Assembly: GCA_903889245.1 (NCBI GenBank)
Contig: CAISWQ010000056.1
Coordinates: 159,408-223,407 of the forward strand
Length of the DNA: 64,000 nucleotides
Direction of reading: 5' to 3'
From: an uncultured Lentisphaerota bacterium
GTDB lineage: Bacteria > Verrucomicrobiota > Kiritimatiellia > CAIQIC01
Below the pieces are notes generated by a model. That model saw nothing but the letters and a program-made list of their open reading frames with translations, did no database searches and had not been told where the DNA came from. How positions within the stretch are numbered: the stretch's first letter is position 1; every line of letters starts with the position of its first letter. Below are positions 25,111 to 32,742 of this stretch, piece by piece. The position numbers were made by a program, and so were the translations under genes.

Positions 25111-26022
25111 ATGCACATCCCCGATGGCTTTCTGGATGCGAAGACGGCGGTGACCACCGGCGTGCTGGCGGTGGCGGGCCTGGGGCTGGCGCTGCGCCGG
25201 GTCCGGCAGACGCTGCCGCCGCAGCAGGTGCCGTTGCTCGGGCTGGCGGCGGCGTTCATTTTCGCGGCGCAGATGCTGAACTTCCCGGTCGGGGTCGGCG
25301 TCTCCGGCCATCTGCTCGGCGGTGCGCTGGCGGCGGCGTTGCTCGGCCCCGCGGCCGCGGTGATCGCGATGAGCGCCGTGCTCGTGTTGCAGTGCCTGCT
25401 CTTCAGCGATGGCGGTGTGACGGCGCTGGGCGCGAATCTGTTCAATATGGCGCTGGCCGCGCCGGTGGCGGCCTGGCTGGTCTATCGGTCGCTGGCGCGC
25501 GTGCTGGATCGCCGCCTCGCGGTGGCACTGGCCGCGTGGCTTTCCACCCTGACCGCCGCGCTGCTCTGCGCCGGCGAGCTCGCGTGGTCGGGCCGCGTCG
25601 GCTGGCAGCTCGTGTTCCCGGCGCTGGGCGGCGTCCACGCGCTCATCGGGATTGGCGAGGCCCTGATCACCGCGCTGATCCTCGGCGCGATTGTCGCGGC
25701 GCGTCCCGAACTATTGGAAACCAGTGTCGCCACACCGCGCCGCGACGTGCTTGGACTGGGCCTGCTGCTCTCGCTGGGCTTGGTGCTCTTCATCGCGCCG
25801 TTCGCCTGCCCGTGGCCCGATGGCCTCGAAAAAGTCGCCGCCCAGCTCGGCTTTGAGCAACACGGCTCGACGTTGCTCAAGTCGCCGCTCGCCGATTACG
25901 CCGTACCGGGCCTCAAGTGGGAGGGCCTCGGCACCATCGTGAGCGGCGTCATCGGCACGCTGGCGGTCTTCGCGCTCGCGTGGGCCGTGGTGCGGATGAT
26001 GAAAGTGAGAGGGAAGATGTGA
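25111..26022 (+). CDS. Fused nickel/cobalt ECF transporter substrate subunit NikMN (CbiM + PDGLE domain)
   Basis: The 303-aa protein starts with the invariant metal-binding N-terminus MHIPDGFLD of CbiM/NikM, where His 2 contributes to the metal site; this fixes ATG 25111. About six membrane spans follow, then a C-terminal CbiN/NikN-like part marked by CPWPDGLEKVAAQLGFE with two more spans. Nickel rather than cobalt is inferred from NikR control. The gene starts 1 nt after the stop of the outer-membrane gene. Confidence 0.92.
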   Translation: MHIPDGFLDAKTAVTTGVLAVAGLGLALRRVRQTLPPQQVPLLGLAAAFIFAAQMLNFPVGVGVSGHLLGGALAAALLGPAAAVIAMSAVLVLQCLLFSDGGVTALGANLFNMALAAPVAAWLVYRSLARVLDRRLAVALAAWLSTLTAALLCAGELAWSGRVGWQLVFPALGGVHALIGIGEALITALILGAIVAARPELLETSVATPRRDVLGLGLLLSLGLVLFIAPFACPWPDGLEKVAAQLGFEQHGSTLLKSPLADYAVPGLKWEGLGTIVSGVIGTLAVFALAWAVVRMMKVRGKM

Positions 26023-26036
26023 GCAGTAAGCTGTCC

Positions 26037-26080
26037 AGCCTCCCACTACTCCAGTTCTCCAACACGCCAGCACTCCTCGC
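26037..26080. repeat. Degenerate 8-nt tandem repeat (ACTCC type)
   Basis: Units such as ACTACTCC, AGTTCTCC and AGCACTCC repeat with period 8 between nikMN and nikQ. They are related to the repeat at 36638-36672 and, in reverse complement, to that at 37761-37794. Confidence 0.6.
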
Positions 26081-26086
26081 TGCCGC

Positions 26087-26704
26087 ATGAAGCCTGACTT
26101 CATAGATCGCTATAGCCGGCTCGCCAGCCCGGTCCACCAGCTTGCCGCGGGGCCGAAGCTGCTGGCGGGGCTGGCGCTGGTGCTGCTGGTGGCGCTCTGG
26201 CCCGGCGCGCCGTGGCGGCTCCTGGGCGCGGTCGCCGCGTTGCTGCTGGCGCTGGCGCTGTTGAGCCGGATTCCGCCGCGCTTCCTGCTGCGCCGCCTGC
26301 TGATCGCCGGACCGTTCGCGCTGGGCGTCGCGGTCCTCGCGGTGCTGCAGCCCGGCGGCCTCCAGATTTTTATCGTCATGCTCGCCAAGAGCACGCTTTG
26401 CCTCGCGGCGATGATCCTGCTGACCGCGACGACGCCGTTCACCGACCTGCTCGCTGCGTTGCGCCGCGCCCGCGTGCCGGGAGTTTTCGTGACCACGCTG
26501 GCGCTGCTCTACCGCTATCTCTTCGTGCTCGCCGATGAAACGCTCCGTATGCGCCGCGCGCGCATGAGCCGCAGCTTCATGCCCGCGCGCGCCCACCACT
26601 GGCGCTCGCTCGCCACCGTCGCCGGCCAGCTTTTTTTGCGCGCCCACGACCGTGCCGGCCGCATCTTCGCGGCCATGAGCGCCCGCGGCTGGGAGGAGCG
26701 CTGA
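26087..26704 (+). CDS. ECF transporter transmembrane subunit NikQ/CbiQ
   Basis: The 205-aa protein has an N-terminal SPVHQLAAGPKLLAGL start, four to five hydrophobic segments and the two cytoplasmic ATPase-coupling helices of EcfT proteins: ALRRARVPGVFVTTLALLYRYL and later AHDRAGRIFAAMSARGWE, where Ala-Arg-Gly is the conserved coupling motif. It is about 40 residues shorter than typical CbiQ. It connects NikMN to NikO. Confidence 0.88.
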   Translation: MKPDFIDRYSRLASPVHQLAAGPKLLAGLALVLLVALWPGAPWRLLGAVAALLLALALLSRIPPRFLLRRLLIAGPFALGVAVLAVLQPGGLQIFIVMLAKSTLCLAAMILLTATTPFTDLLAALRRARVPGVFVTTLALLYRYLFVLADETLRMRRARMSRSFMPARAHHWRSLATVAGQLFLRAHDRAGRIFAAMSARGWEER

Positions 26705-26708
26705 AGCC

Positions 26709-26742
26709 ATTTATGATTTACGATTTATGATGGGTGATTTAA
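26709..26742. repeat. Degenerate 7-nt tandem repeat (ATTTATG type)
   Basis: Units ATTTATG, ATTTACG, ATTTATG, ATGGGTG and ATTTAAG follow one another with period 7, just after the nikQ stop. The repeat is AT-rich against a GC-rich background. A similar block occurs at 33775-33822. Confidence 0.65.
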
Positions 26743-26814
26743 GGCATGAAGAGTTTCAACAAATACACCAGCGGAGAGTGCTCCCTTTCGTCCGTTGAGA
26801 AACACACTTGAACC

Positions 26815-27582
26815 ATGAATACCTCTACTGCCATGGCCGTTGAGAACCTCCGCTACCGCTATGCCGATGGCTCGGAGGCGTTACGCGGCATCAGCTTCGT
26901 TGTGGAACCCGGCGAGCGCGTTGCGCTGATCGGGCCGAACGGCGCGGGCAAATCCACCTTGCTGCTGCACCTCAACGGCCTGCTGCCGGAACGGCCGGCG
27001 GAGCTTTCCGCCGTGCAGATCTGCGGCGCGCTGGTGATGCCGGAGAACTTTTCCAAGGTTCGGAAAAATGTCGGCCTGCTTTTCCAAGACCCGGACGACC
27101 AGCTTTTCTGTCCGACGGTTTTCGAGGACGTCGCCTTCGGCCCGCGCCAGCTTGGCGTGGAAGGCGACGCGCTGAACGCGAAGGTGGCCGCGGCGCTGGC
27201 GCAGGTCGGGCTGGCCGGCTACGAGAACCGCCTGCCGCACCACTTGAGCCGCGGCGAGAAGCGGCGCGTGTGCCTCGCGGGCGTGCTCGTGTGCGAACCG
27301 GCGGTGCTCGCGCTCGACGAGCCGACGACCGACCTCGACCCGCGCGGCCGCCGCGAACTGAAGCTGCTGCTCCGCCGCCTGCCCGCCGCGCAGCTCATTG
27401 CGACGCACGACCTCGAACTCGTTGTGGAAAACTGCACGCGCGCCATCCTGCTCGACCGCGGCACGGTCATCGCCGAGGGCCCGCCCACCGCGCTGCTGGC
27501 CGATGAGCAACTGATGCTGGCCCACGGCCTGGAGCGTCCGCACATCCTGCAACACCTCCAGCATCAGCACCGGCACGATTAG
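26815..27582 (+). CDS. ECF transporter ATPase NikO/CbiO
   Basis: The 255-aa protein has all ABC motifs: Walker A GPNGAGKSTL, Q-loop LLFQDPDDQLF, signature LSRGEKRRV (Arg for the usual Gly), Walker B VLALDEPTTD and H-loop IATHDLELV. It powers nickel uptake with NikMN and NikQ. ATG 26815 is used; ATG 26830 is an alternative, and no clear ribosome binding site is seen. A two-unit palindrome array with 31-bp spacing lies inside the gene at 27051-27096. Confidence 0.93.
   Translation: MNTSTAMAVENLRYRYADGSEALRGISFVVEPGERVALIGPNGAGKSTLLLHLNGLLPERPAELSAVQICGALVMPENFSKVRKNVGLLFQDPDDQLFCPTVFEDVAFGPRQLGVEGDALNAKVAAALAQVGLAGYENRLPHHLSRGEKRRVCLAGVLVCEPAVLALDEPTTDLDPRGRRELKLLLRRLPAAQLIATHDLELVVENCTRAILLDRGTVIAEGPPTALLADEQLMLAHGLERPHILQHLQHQHRHD
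27051..27096. repeat. Palindrome pair with array spacing inside nikO
   Basis: TTCCAAGGTTCGGAA (centre 27058) and a decayed TTCCAAGACCCGGAC (centre 27089) are 31 bp apart and translated as part of NFSKVRKNVGLLFQDPDDQ. The second copy overlaps the conserved Q-loop, so at least that one could be chance. Confidence 0.45.
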
Positions 27583-27653
27583 GAACACGCTGCGCCCTGC
27601 TGGCGAGGGATTCCGGATGACAGCACTTGCCCCTCCCCTTGCAGGTGCGGGCG

Positions 27654-27687
27654 GATAATTGCAGAGTTGTACAACTCTGCAATTATC
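27654..27687. repeat. Perfect 34-bp palindrome
   Basis: The half-site GATAATTGCAGAGTTGT (27654-27670) is followed directly by its exact reverse complement (27671-27687). CTTTTGGG follows, so it could act as a terminator after nikO. It stands alone in a 271-nt intergenic stretch that holds no other gene. Confidence 0.85.
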
Positions 27688-27853
27688 TTTTGGGAACTTC
27701 CGCGGCGGCTGGCGGTGGCATTCGTGGGCGACTACGCTTTTCCATCGCCATCCCAGCTTTCGGCTGTCATCGAAGCTGGCCGTCCATGTTCCGGATGCTG
27801 ATTCCGCCATCTGCCTTCTTGCATCCCGCCGCCTGAATCGCCATGCTGCCGCC

Positions 27854-28267
27854 GTGAGCAGGGAACGTTTCAACCGTGGCGCGTGGGCCGTGCAGCGCGA
27901 GCGCTGTCAGATCGAGAGCGAGCGCCCATCGCCGGCGCGGCGCGACCGCGCCGTGGCCGGCCTCGCCCAACAAATCATCAAGGAGTTGAAGCTGGATGCC
28001 CGCGTGACGGAAAATCGCCTGCTGAACGAGTGGCCGCAGATCGTCGGGCCGCAGGTGGCGGTACACGCCCGGCCCGGCCGGCTGGAGCGCGGTGTACTGA
28101 CGGTGTTCGTCGCCAACTCGGTCTGGCTGGCGGAGTTGAGCCGCATGTGGCTCAAGCCGATGCTGAACAACATCCAGCGCCAGCTCGGCAACGCCGATGT
28201 ACGCAGCCTGCGCCTGCAACTCGATCCCGATCCGCCACGGGAGCCAAAGTTGAAAGCAGAAATCTGA
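27854..28267 (+). CDS. DUF721/DciA-like protein
   Basis: The 137-aa protein (GTG start assumed) carries the DUF721 core: LDARVTENRLLNEWPQIVG, then VAVHARPGRLERGVLTVFV and SVWLAELSRMWLKPMLNNI. DciA proteins help load the replicative helicase DnaB in bacteria lacking DnaC. The last residues (EPKLKAEI) are read from a 7-nt tandem repeat and are probably not part of the fold. The start is uncertain because no ribosome binding site is visible. Confidence 0.8.
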   Translation: MSRERFNRGAWAVQRERCQIESERPSPARRDRAVAGLAQQIIKELKLDARVTENRLLNEWPQIVGPQVAVHARPGRLERGVLTVFVANSVWLAELSRMWLKPMLNNIQRQLGNADVRSLRLQLDPDPPREPKLKAEI

Positions 28268-28327
28268 AAGCAGAAAGCAGAAACCTGAAGGCTGAAACTT
28301 GAAACCTGAAAGCCGAAGTCTGCAATC
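28250..28327. repeat. Degenerate 7-nt tandem repeat, 11 units (TGAAA/CAGAA type)
   Basis: Units TTGAAAG, CAGAAAT, CTGAAAG, CAGAAAG, CAGAAAC, CTGAAGG and so on run for 77 nt with period 7. The block begins inside the dciA-like gene, provides its stop codon and continues into the spacer. Confidence 0.85.
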
Positions 28328-28402
28328 CTCCAAACACAGGCCTGCGCCCGTTCTCGCTGCGTGGCGCGGTTGGTGTCGCCGGTTTAGGGGAGTGTCGCCG
28401 GC

Positions 28403-29515
28403 ATGATGACGAAGGTGCGTTCGCTGCTCGTGCTGCTGGCGGTCGGCGCGCTGCTGGTGGGTGCGCCGCTGCTCGGCGTCTGGCTCGCGGGCCACGACCT
28501 CGCGCCCTACCTGAAATTCCCGCCCGCCGAAAAAGAATTTCTCCGCGACTCGTTCTCGCTCCCCGCCTTCCTCGTGCTGGCCGTGCTCATCATCGTCCCC
28601 GCGCTGCTCTTCGATGACCGCGTCATCCGCCACCGCAAAAAACTGCCGCCCGATCCGCCACCGGCGCGGCGTTTCCCGTGGTGGGGCTGGGCCGGCGTCG
28701 CGCTCGGCCTCATTGCGTGGGTGCTGGCGTGGACGCGCTTCGCGTGGTTCGCGCCGTGGCAGCGCCACACCTTCACGCCGCTCTGGTTCGCCTACATCCT
28801 CGTCATCAACGGCCTCACCTACCGCCGCAGCGGCGGCTGCCTGCTGACGCATCTACCCGGCTTCTTCCTGCTGCTCTTCCCGTTGAGCGCCGGGTTCTGG
28901 TGGTTCTTTGAGTGGCTCAACCGCTTTGCGCAAAACTGGTACTACGCCGGCCTCGGCCCGTTCTCGGCGGGCGACTATGTCTTCTTCGCCACGCTCTCGT
29001 TCTCCACCGTGCTGCCCGCCGTGCTCTCGACGACCGAATGGCTGGAGGTCTCGCCGCGCACCGCGGCGGGGCTCGACCGCTATGCCATCGTGAAGGTTGC
29101 GCGCCCGAAACTCGCCGCATCCCTCGCGCTCGCGGTCGGCCTGCCCGGCCTCGCGCTCATTGGCGTCTGGCCCGACCAGCTCTTTCCGCTGCTCTGGGTC
29201 GCGCCGCTCGCCGTGCTGACCGCGGCGCGTGTCTTCCTCGGCCGCCCGACCGTGTTCAGCCGTCTTGCCGCCGGCGACTGGCGCCGCCTCTACCGCCTCG
29301 CCGTCGCCGGGTTGATCTGCGGTTTCTTCTGGGAAATGTGGAACTTCTTCAGCCTTGCCAAGTGGCACTACGACGTGCCGTTCGTCGGCCACGCGCACCT
29401 GTTCGAGATGCCCGTGCTCGGCTACGCCGGCTACCTGCCCTTCGGCTGGGAGTGCGCCGCGCTCGGCGACTGGCTCGCCGACCTGCTCGCGGTCCGCGCG
29501 GAGGAACCCGCGTGA
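28403..29515 (+). CDS. Polytopic membrane protein, function unknown
   Basis: The 370-aa protein has eight or nine hydrophobic segments and many tryptophans (FPWWGWAGVALGLIAW, FWWFFEWLNRFAQNW, FWEMWNFFSLAKWHY). The C-terminal part FEMPVLGYAGYLPFGWECA is a striking conserved-looking motif with Pro, Tyr and Glu in the membrane. I do not recognise a functional family. It overlaps the downstream site-2 protease gene by 4 nt (GTGA), so a link to membrane proteolysis is possible. Confidence 0.75.
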   Translation: MMTKVRSLLVLLAVGALLVGAPLLGVWLAGHDLAPYLKFPPAEKEFLRDSFSLPAFLVLAVLIIVPALLFDDRVIRHRKKLPPDPPPARRFPWWGWAGVALGLIAWVLAWTRFAWFAPWQRHTFTPLWFAYILVINGLTYRRSGGCLLTHLPGFFLLLFPLSAGFWWFFEWLNRFAQNWYYAGLGPFSAGDYVFFATLSFSTVLPAVLSTTEWLEVSPRTAAGLDRYAIVKVARPKLAASLALAVGLPGLALIGVWPDQLFPLLWVAPLAVLTAARVFLGRPTVFSRLAAGDWRRLYRLAVAGLICGFFWEMWNFFSLAKWHYDVPFVGHAHLFEMPVLGYAGYLPFGWECAALGDWLADLLAVRAEEPA

Positions 29516-30162
29516 ATTTCTTCTTCAACTACGCGTGGACCGATCCGTTCTTCTTCGGCGCGTGGGTGCTCATCATCGCCTTCTCCATCTGCATCCACGA
29601 ATATGCCCACGCCCTCGTCGCGCTGAAACTCGGCGACGACACTGCCGCTGCCGAGGGGCACCTCACGTTGAATCCGTTCAAGCAGATGGGCCTGACCTCG
29701 CTCATCGCGCTGCTCGCGGTTGGCATCGCGTGGGGCGCGGTGCCGGTGGACCCGCGGCTGCTGCGCACGCGCGGCCGCGCCGCCGCCGTTGCCGCCGCCG
29801 GGCCCGTCTCGAACCTGCTGCTCGCCCTCGTCAGCGCGCTGCTCTGGGCGCTGCTCGTGCGTTTCGACCTGTGCGATGGCGAGGCCGGCCATCCCGCGCT
29901 GTTCCTCAAATACGCCGCGCTCGCCAACGGCACGCTGTTCGTGTTCAACCTGCTCCCGATCCCGATGCTCGATGGCTGGAGCGTCTTTGGGATGTTCTTC
30001 CCGCGCCTGATGGAGCTATCCGCGGACAACCTGCAGACCATCTCGTGGATCGCGTTGGTCGCGCTGATCGCCACGCCACTCGGCGACTTCGTCTGGCGCT
30101 GGGGCGATGTGCTCGCGCGTCTCTGCCTGCGCCTCGCCGCCGCGCTCCTCGGCCACAGCTAG
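29512..30162 (+). CDS. Site-2 protease-type M50 metalloprotease
   Basis: The 216-aa protein is almost wholly membrane-embedded. The HExxH zinc motif is in IHEYAHALVALKLGD near residue 25, and the second metal motif is in LFVFNLLPIPMLDGW (NLLPxPxLDG type). Such small M50 enzymes cleave substrates within the membrane. The GTG start overlaps the stop of the preceding membrane gene, indicating coupling. Confidence 0.9.
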   Translation: MNFFFNYAWTDPFFFGAWVLIIAFSICIHEYAHALVALKLGDDTAAAEGHLTLNPFKQMGLTSLIALLAVGIAWGAVPVDPRLLRTRGRAAAVAAAGPVSNLLLALVSALLWALLVRFDLCDGEAGHPALFLKYAALANGTLFVFNLLPIPMLDGWSVFGMFFPRLMELSADNLQTISWIALVALIATPLGDFVWRWGDVLARLCLRLAAALLGHS

Positions 30163-30169
30163 CGACTTT

Positions 30170-30215
30170 TCCAAGGTTTGGGAAAGAGTCAGGAAAAATT
30201 TCCAACCCCCGGAAA
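30170..30215. repeat. TTCCAA/TTGGAA palindrome array, 2 units
   Basis: Centres are at 30177 and 30208 (31 bp). The array fills the space between the M50 stop and the convergent tilS stop at 30216. Confidence 0.85.
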
Positions 30216-31547
30216 CTATCCGGAGCGCAGAGTGAGGCGCAGCGAGCGGCTCTGCGGATTGGGCACTTCCCAGCCACGCGCGATGCGATAGCCGGGCAGC
30301 CAGACGATTTGCCCCTTGCACTCGACCACCGGGATGCTGGCGCGTTGATCGCGCGGGACCTTGGCGTCGGTAAAGATGTCCTGCAATTTCTTCGTGCCCT
30401 CCATGCCGAGCGGCGCCATGCGGTCGCCGGGCTGCGCGGCGCGGACCACCAGCGGCGCGCCGCCCACCGCCCATGCGCCGAGGGTGGCGCACGCCGGCAG
30501 TTGTCCCGGCATGGTTGGCCGCTCCTTGAGGATGCCGCGGTGTTGCGTGACGTCTAACTTCCAGAGGGGGGCAGCCGCGTCAGGTGAACGCTCCAGCGTG
30601 AGGTCGTTGTAGCGGCGGACCACCTTCCAACCGCCACCCAGGTCCAAAAACTTGGTGCCGCGCTGGTCTGCCAGCAGCGGGAGGATAGACTCGATCATGT
30701 CGAAGCTCACGCGATCCGCTTCCACCTGGCCTGCGAACAGCCACTGGCGGAGTATCCGCCGTTGCATGGCCCGGCCGAGGCCGAGTAGTTGTTTGACCGA
30801 GAGGTGACCGACGAGCACCATCGCCAGCGCGACGCTGTCGTTACGCTCGTTCTCGTCGCGCATCACCTCGGCCATGCGCAGCAGGGCGGTGCGGATTTGC
30901 GGGTTCAGACAGCGCTCGAGCAGCGGCAGGATTTCGTGGCGGACGCGGTTGCGCAGGTGCTGCGGATCGCGGTTACTCGCGTCCTCGCGCCAGCGCAGGC
31001 GGTGCTGCTTCAGGTAGGCGACGATGCCGGCGCGCGTCACGCCGAGCAGCGGCCGGATGATCTTCAAGCCATCGCGCTGGCTGACCCGACTCATGCCGGC
31101 GAGACCATCGGGGCCGGTGCCGCGCGCGATGCGTAGCAGGATGGTTTCGGCCTGGTCATCGGCATTGTGCGCCACGGCGACCGCCGCCGCGCCGAGTTGG
31201 GCAGCGGCGCGCTGGAAGAAGGCGTAGCGCGCCGCGCGCGCGGCCATCTCCAGCGAGATACCGGTCACACGTGCCTGCTGCGGGACAGCCACGCGCTCCG
31301 CCACAAACGGCAGCGCGAGACGCTTGGCCAGGCGGCGGACGAAGGCGGCGTCGGCCGCCGCCGCCGCGCCGCGGATGCCGTGATTCAGATGCGCCACGGC
31401 GAGCTGGAGGCCGAGCCGCCCGCGCAGTTGCCACAGCGCGTGCAGCAGCGCGACGGAATCCGCGCCGCCGGAGACGGCGACCAGCACAAGCTCACCGCGC
31501 CGCGCCATCGCGTGGCGCTCAAGGGCAGACTGGACTTGGTCGAGCAT
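30216..31547 (-). CDS. tilS: tRNA(Ile)-lysidine synthase
   Basis: The 443-aa protein has the ATP-pyrophosphatase loop AVSGGADSVALLHAL, the TilS-specific AVAHLNHGIRG and VAVAHNADDQAETILLR, and the central RPLLGVTRAGIVAYL. A C-terminal TilS substrate domain ends the protein (APLGMEGTKKLQDIFTDAKV). It converts the wobble C of tRNA-Ile(CAU) to lysidine, an essential step. A TACAAT box lies 9 nt before ATG 31547, with no visible ribosome binding site. Confidence 0.95.
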   Translation of the reverse strand: MLDQVQSALERHAMARRGELVLVAVSGGADSVALLHALWQLRGRLGLQLAVAHLNHGIRGAAAAADAAFVRRLAKRLALPFVAERVAVPQQARVTGISLEMAARAARYAFFQRAAAQLGAAAVAVAHNADDQAETILLRIARGTGPDGLAGMSRVSQRDGLKIIRPLLGVTRAGIVAYLKQHRLRWREDASNRDPQHLRNRVRHEILPLLERCLNPQIRTALLRMAEVMRDENERNDSVALAMVLVGHLSVKQLLGLGRAMQRRILRQWLFAGQVEADRVSFDMIESILPLLADQRGTKFLDLGGGWKVVRRYNDLTLERSPDAAAPLWKLDVTQHRGILKERPTMPGQLPACATLGAWAVGGAPLVVRAAQPGDRMAPLGMEGTKKLQDIFTDAKVPRDQRASIPVVECKGQIVWLPGYRIARGWEVPNPQSRSLRLTLRSG

Positions 31548-31619
31548 GGTGCGCGCATTGTAGCCGCGTGCCGCCAGCCTTCCCATTCCTTTGTAGAGGT
31601 GCAGTCTTGCTGCGTCTGC

Positions 31620-31644
31620 TGTAGCGGCGGCCTATGGCCGCCGA
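31620..31644. repeat. GTAGCGGC hairpin element (short form)
   Basis: TGTAGCGGCGGCC, TAT, then GGCCGCCG can form a hairpin. It shares the words TGTAGCGGC and CCTATGG with the copies at 5319 and 32780 and sits between the divergent tilS and ACT-domain genes. Confidence 0.65.
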
Positions 31645-31739
31645 CGGCGGGTGCAGGTTGCCGCGACAACAGGCCGGTACTTCATGGTTGAGGCCAGGCG
31701 GGGCGTATGCCATCTTGGCCGAGCGAAAGGAGCAACACC

Positions 31740-32012
31740 ATGAAGCAGGCAGCGGAGAAACATATCATCCTTGGCGTCCATGTCACCGACCGGCTGCGGC
31801 GGGCGGGCGCGGTGCAGAAAATCTTCAGCGACTACGGCTGTTACATCAAGACGCGCCTCGGCCTGCACGAAATCAGCCCGGCGGCCTGCTCGCCGAACGG
31901 CTTGGTGCTGCTGGAACTGGTCGGGCCAGACAAGGTCGCCCGCGAACTGCAGCGCAAGCTCGCCGCCATCCGCGGCATCGAGGTCCAGCGGATGGTCTTC
32001 GTCCACGACTGA
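31740..32012 (+). CDS. ACT-domain-like small protein (TM1266 type)
   Basis: The 90-aa protein reads as a single ferredoxin-like ACT fold: IILGVHVTDRLRRAGAVQKIF, then GCYIKTRLGLHE, GLVLLELVG and KLAAIRGIEVQRMVFVHD. This resembles the TM1266 family that accompanies [FeFe]-hydrogenase maturation, but no hydrogenase genes lie in this window. GAAAGGAG 8 nt before ATG 31740 is a strong ribosome binding site. A regulatory, ligand-binding role is inferred. Confidence 0.75.
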   Translation: MKQAAEKHIILGVHVTDRLRRAGAVQKIFSDYGCYIKTRLGLHEISPAACSPNGLVLLELVGPDKVARELQRKLAAIRGIEVQRMVFVHD

Positions 32013-32050
32013 TCGCTGCACGGTCGGCCGTAAAATAACTACGAAAGCTT

Positions 32051-32079
32051 TTGACGGCCGGGCTGCGCGGTGGTATTTA
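32051..32079 (+). promoter_or_regulatory. Promoter of the TetR-efflux cluster
   Basis: TTGACG (32051-32056) and TATTTA (32074-32079) are separated by 17 nt. The operator-like dyad overlaps the -10 box and the expected transcription start. Confidence 0.65.
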
Positions 32080-32093
32080 ATCAACCGATTAAA
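32076..32093 (+). promoter_or_regulatory. Probable TetR operator dyad
   Basis: TTTAATC and GATTAAA (7-bp perfect arms) flank the 4-nt centre AACC, 17 nt upstream of the TetR start codon. A further half-site GGATTAAG follows at about 32099-32106. The position implies autorepression of the whole cluster. Confidence 0.75.
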
Positions 32094-32109
32094 CCAAAGG
32101 ATTAAGTGC

Positions 32110-32742
32110 ATGGCGCGGGCGGCATCAGAGCAGCGGCGGCGGATTCTGGAGGCGGCGGTGGCCGTCTTCGGGCAGCACGGGCGGCGCGGGGCGACGACGC
32201 GGCTGGTCGGTCGCCGCGCGGGGGTCAACAGCGCGCTGATCTACTACTACTTCGAGGACAAGGACACGCTCTTCGCCGAGGCGATCCGCTTTGTGCTTGG
32301 CGGCGTGCTGGAGCGGATGCGCGTGGCGCGGCGGCCGTTCACCGGCGCGCGCGACCGGCTCGGCTGGCTGATGGACCAGCTCTTCGGCTACTACAGCGAA
32401 CACCCGGAACGGATGCGGCTGATGGCCATCGCCTTGAGCCTGCATCCGGAACTGTTCGGCAAAACGCTGTCGGGATTTCTGCCGGGCCAGACGCTGGTGC
32501 CGATCGAGGTGCTGGCGGAGGGCATGCAGCGCGGCGAGTTACGCCGGGCTCACCCGCTGCCGACGTGGTGGAGCATCATGGGCCTCTGCCTGTTCAGTCT
32601 GTTGCTGCACCCGGCGCTGCCGCACTTCCATCCGCGCGGCATCCCGCTGCCGCCGATGGACCTGGCGGCGCGCCGGGAACACATTCTGGATCTGCTGATG
32701 AACGGGCTGGCCCTGCCGGCCAAGGGAGACAAAAAGAAATGA
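32110..32742 (+). CDS. TetR-family regulator of the efflux cluster (CecR-like position)
   Basis: The 210-aa protein has an N-terminal TetR helix-turn-helix: RRRILEAAVAVFGQHGRRG, then TTRLVGRRAGVNSALIYYYF and DKDTLFAEA. The all-helical C-terminal ligand domain (from about residue 60) ends in a Pro/His-rich stretch HPALPHFHPRG. Gene order TetR, membrane fusion protein, ATPases and ABC-2 permeases matches E. coli cecR-ybhGFSR, a drug-efflux locus. Its stop overlaps the next ATG. Confidence 0.88.
   Translation: MARAASEQRRRILEAAVAVFGQHGRRGATTRLVGRRAGVNSALIYYYFEDKDTLFAEAIRFVLGGVLERMRVARRPFTGARDRLGWLMDQLFGYYSEHPERMRLMAIALSLHPELFGKTLSGFLPGQTLVPIEVLAEGMQRGELRRAHPLPTWWSIMGLCLFSLLLHPALPHFHPRGIPLPPMDLAARREHILDLLMNGLALPAKGDKKK

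Noticed and set aside
31740..32012. Hydrogenase regulator in a hydrogenase locus
   Set aside because: The ACT-like fold fits the TM1266 type, but no hydrogenase or maturation gene is present, so a hydrogenase link is not supported here.
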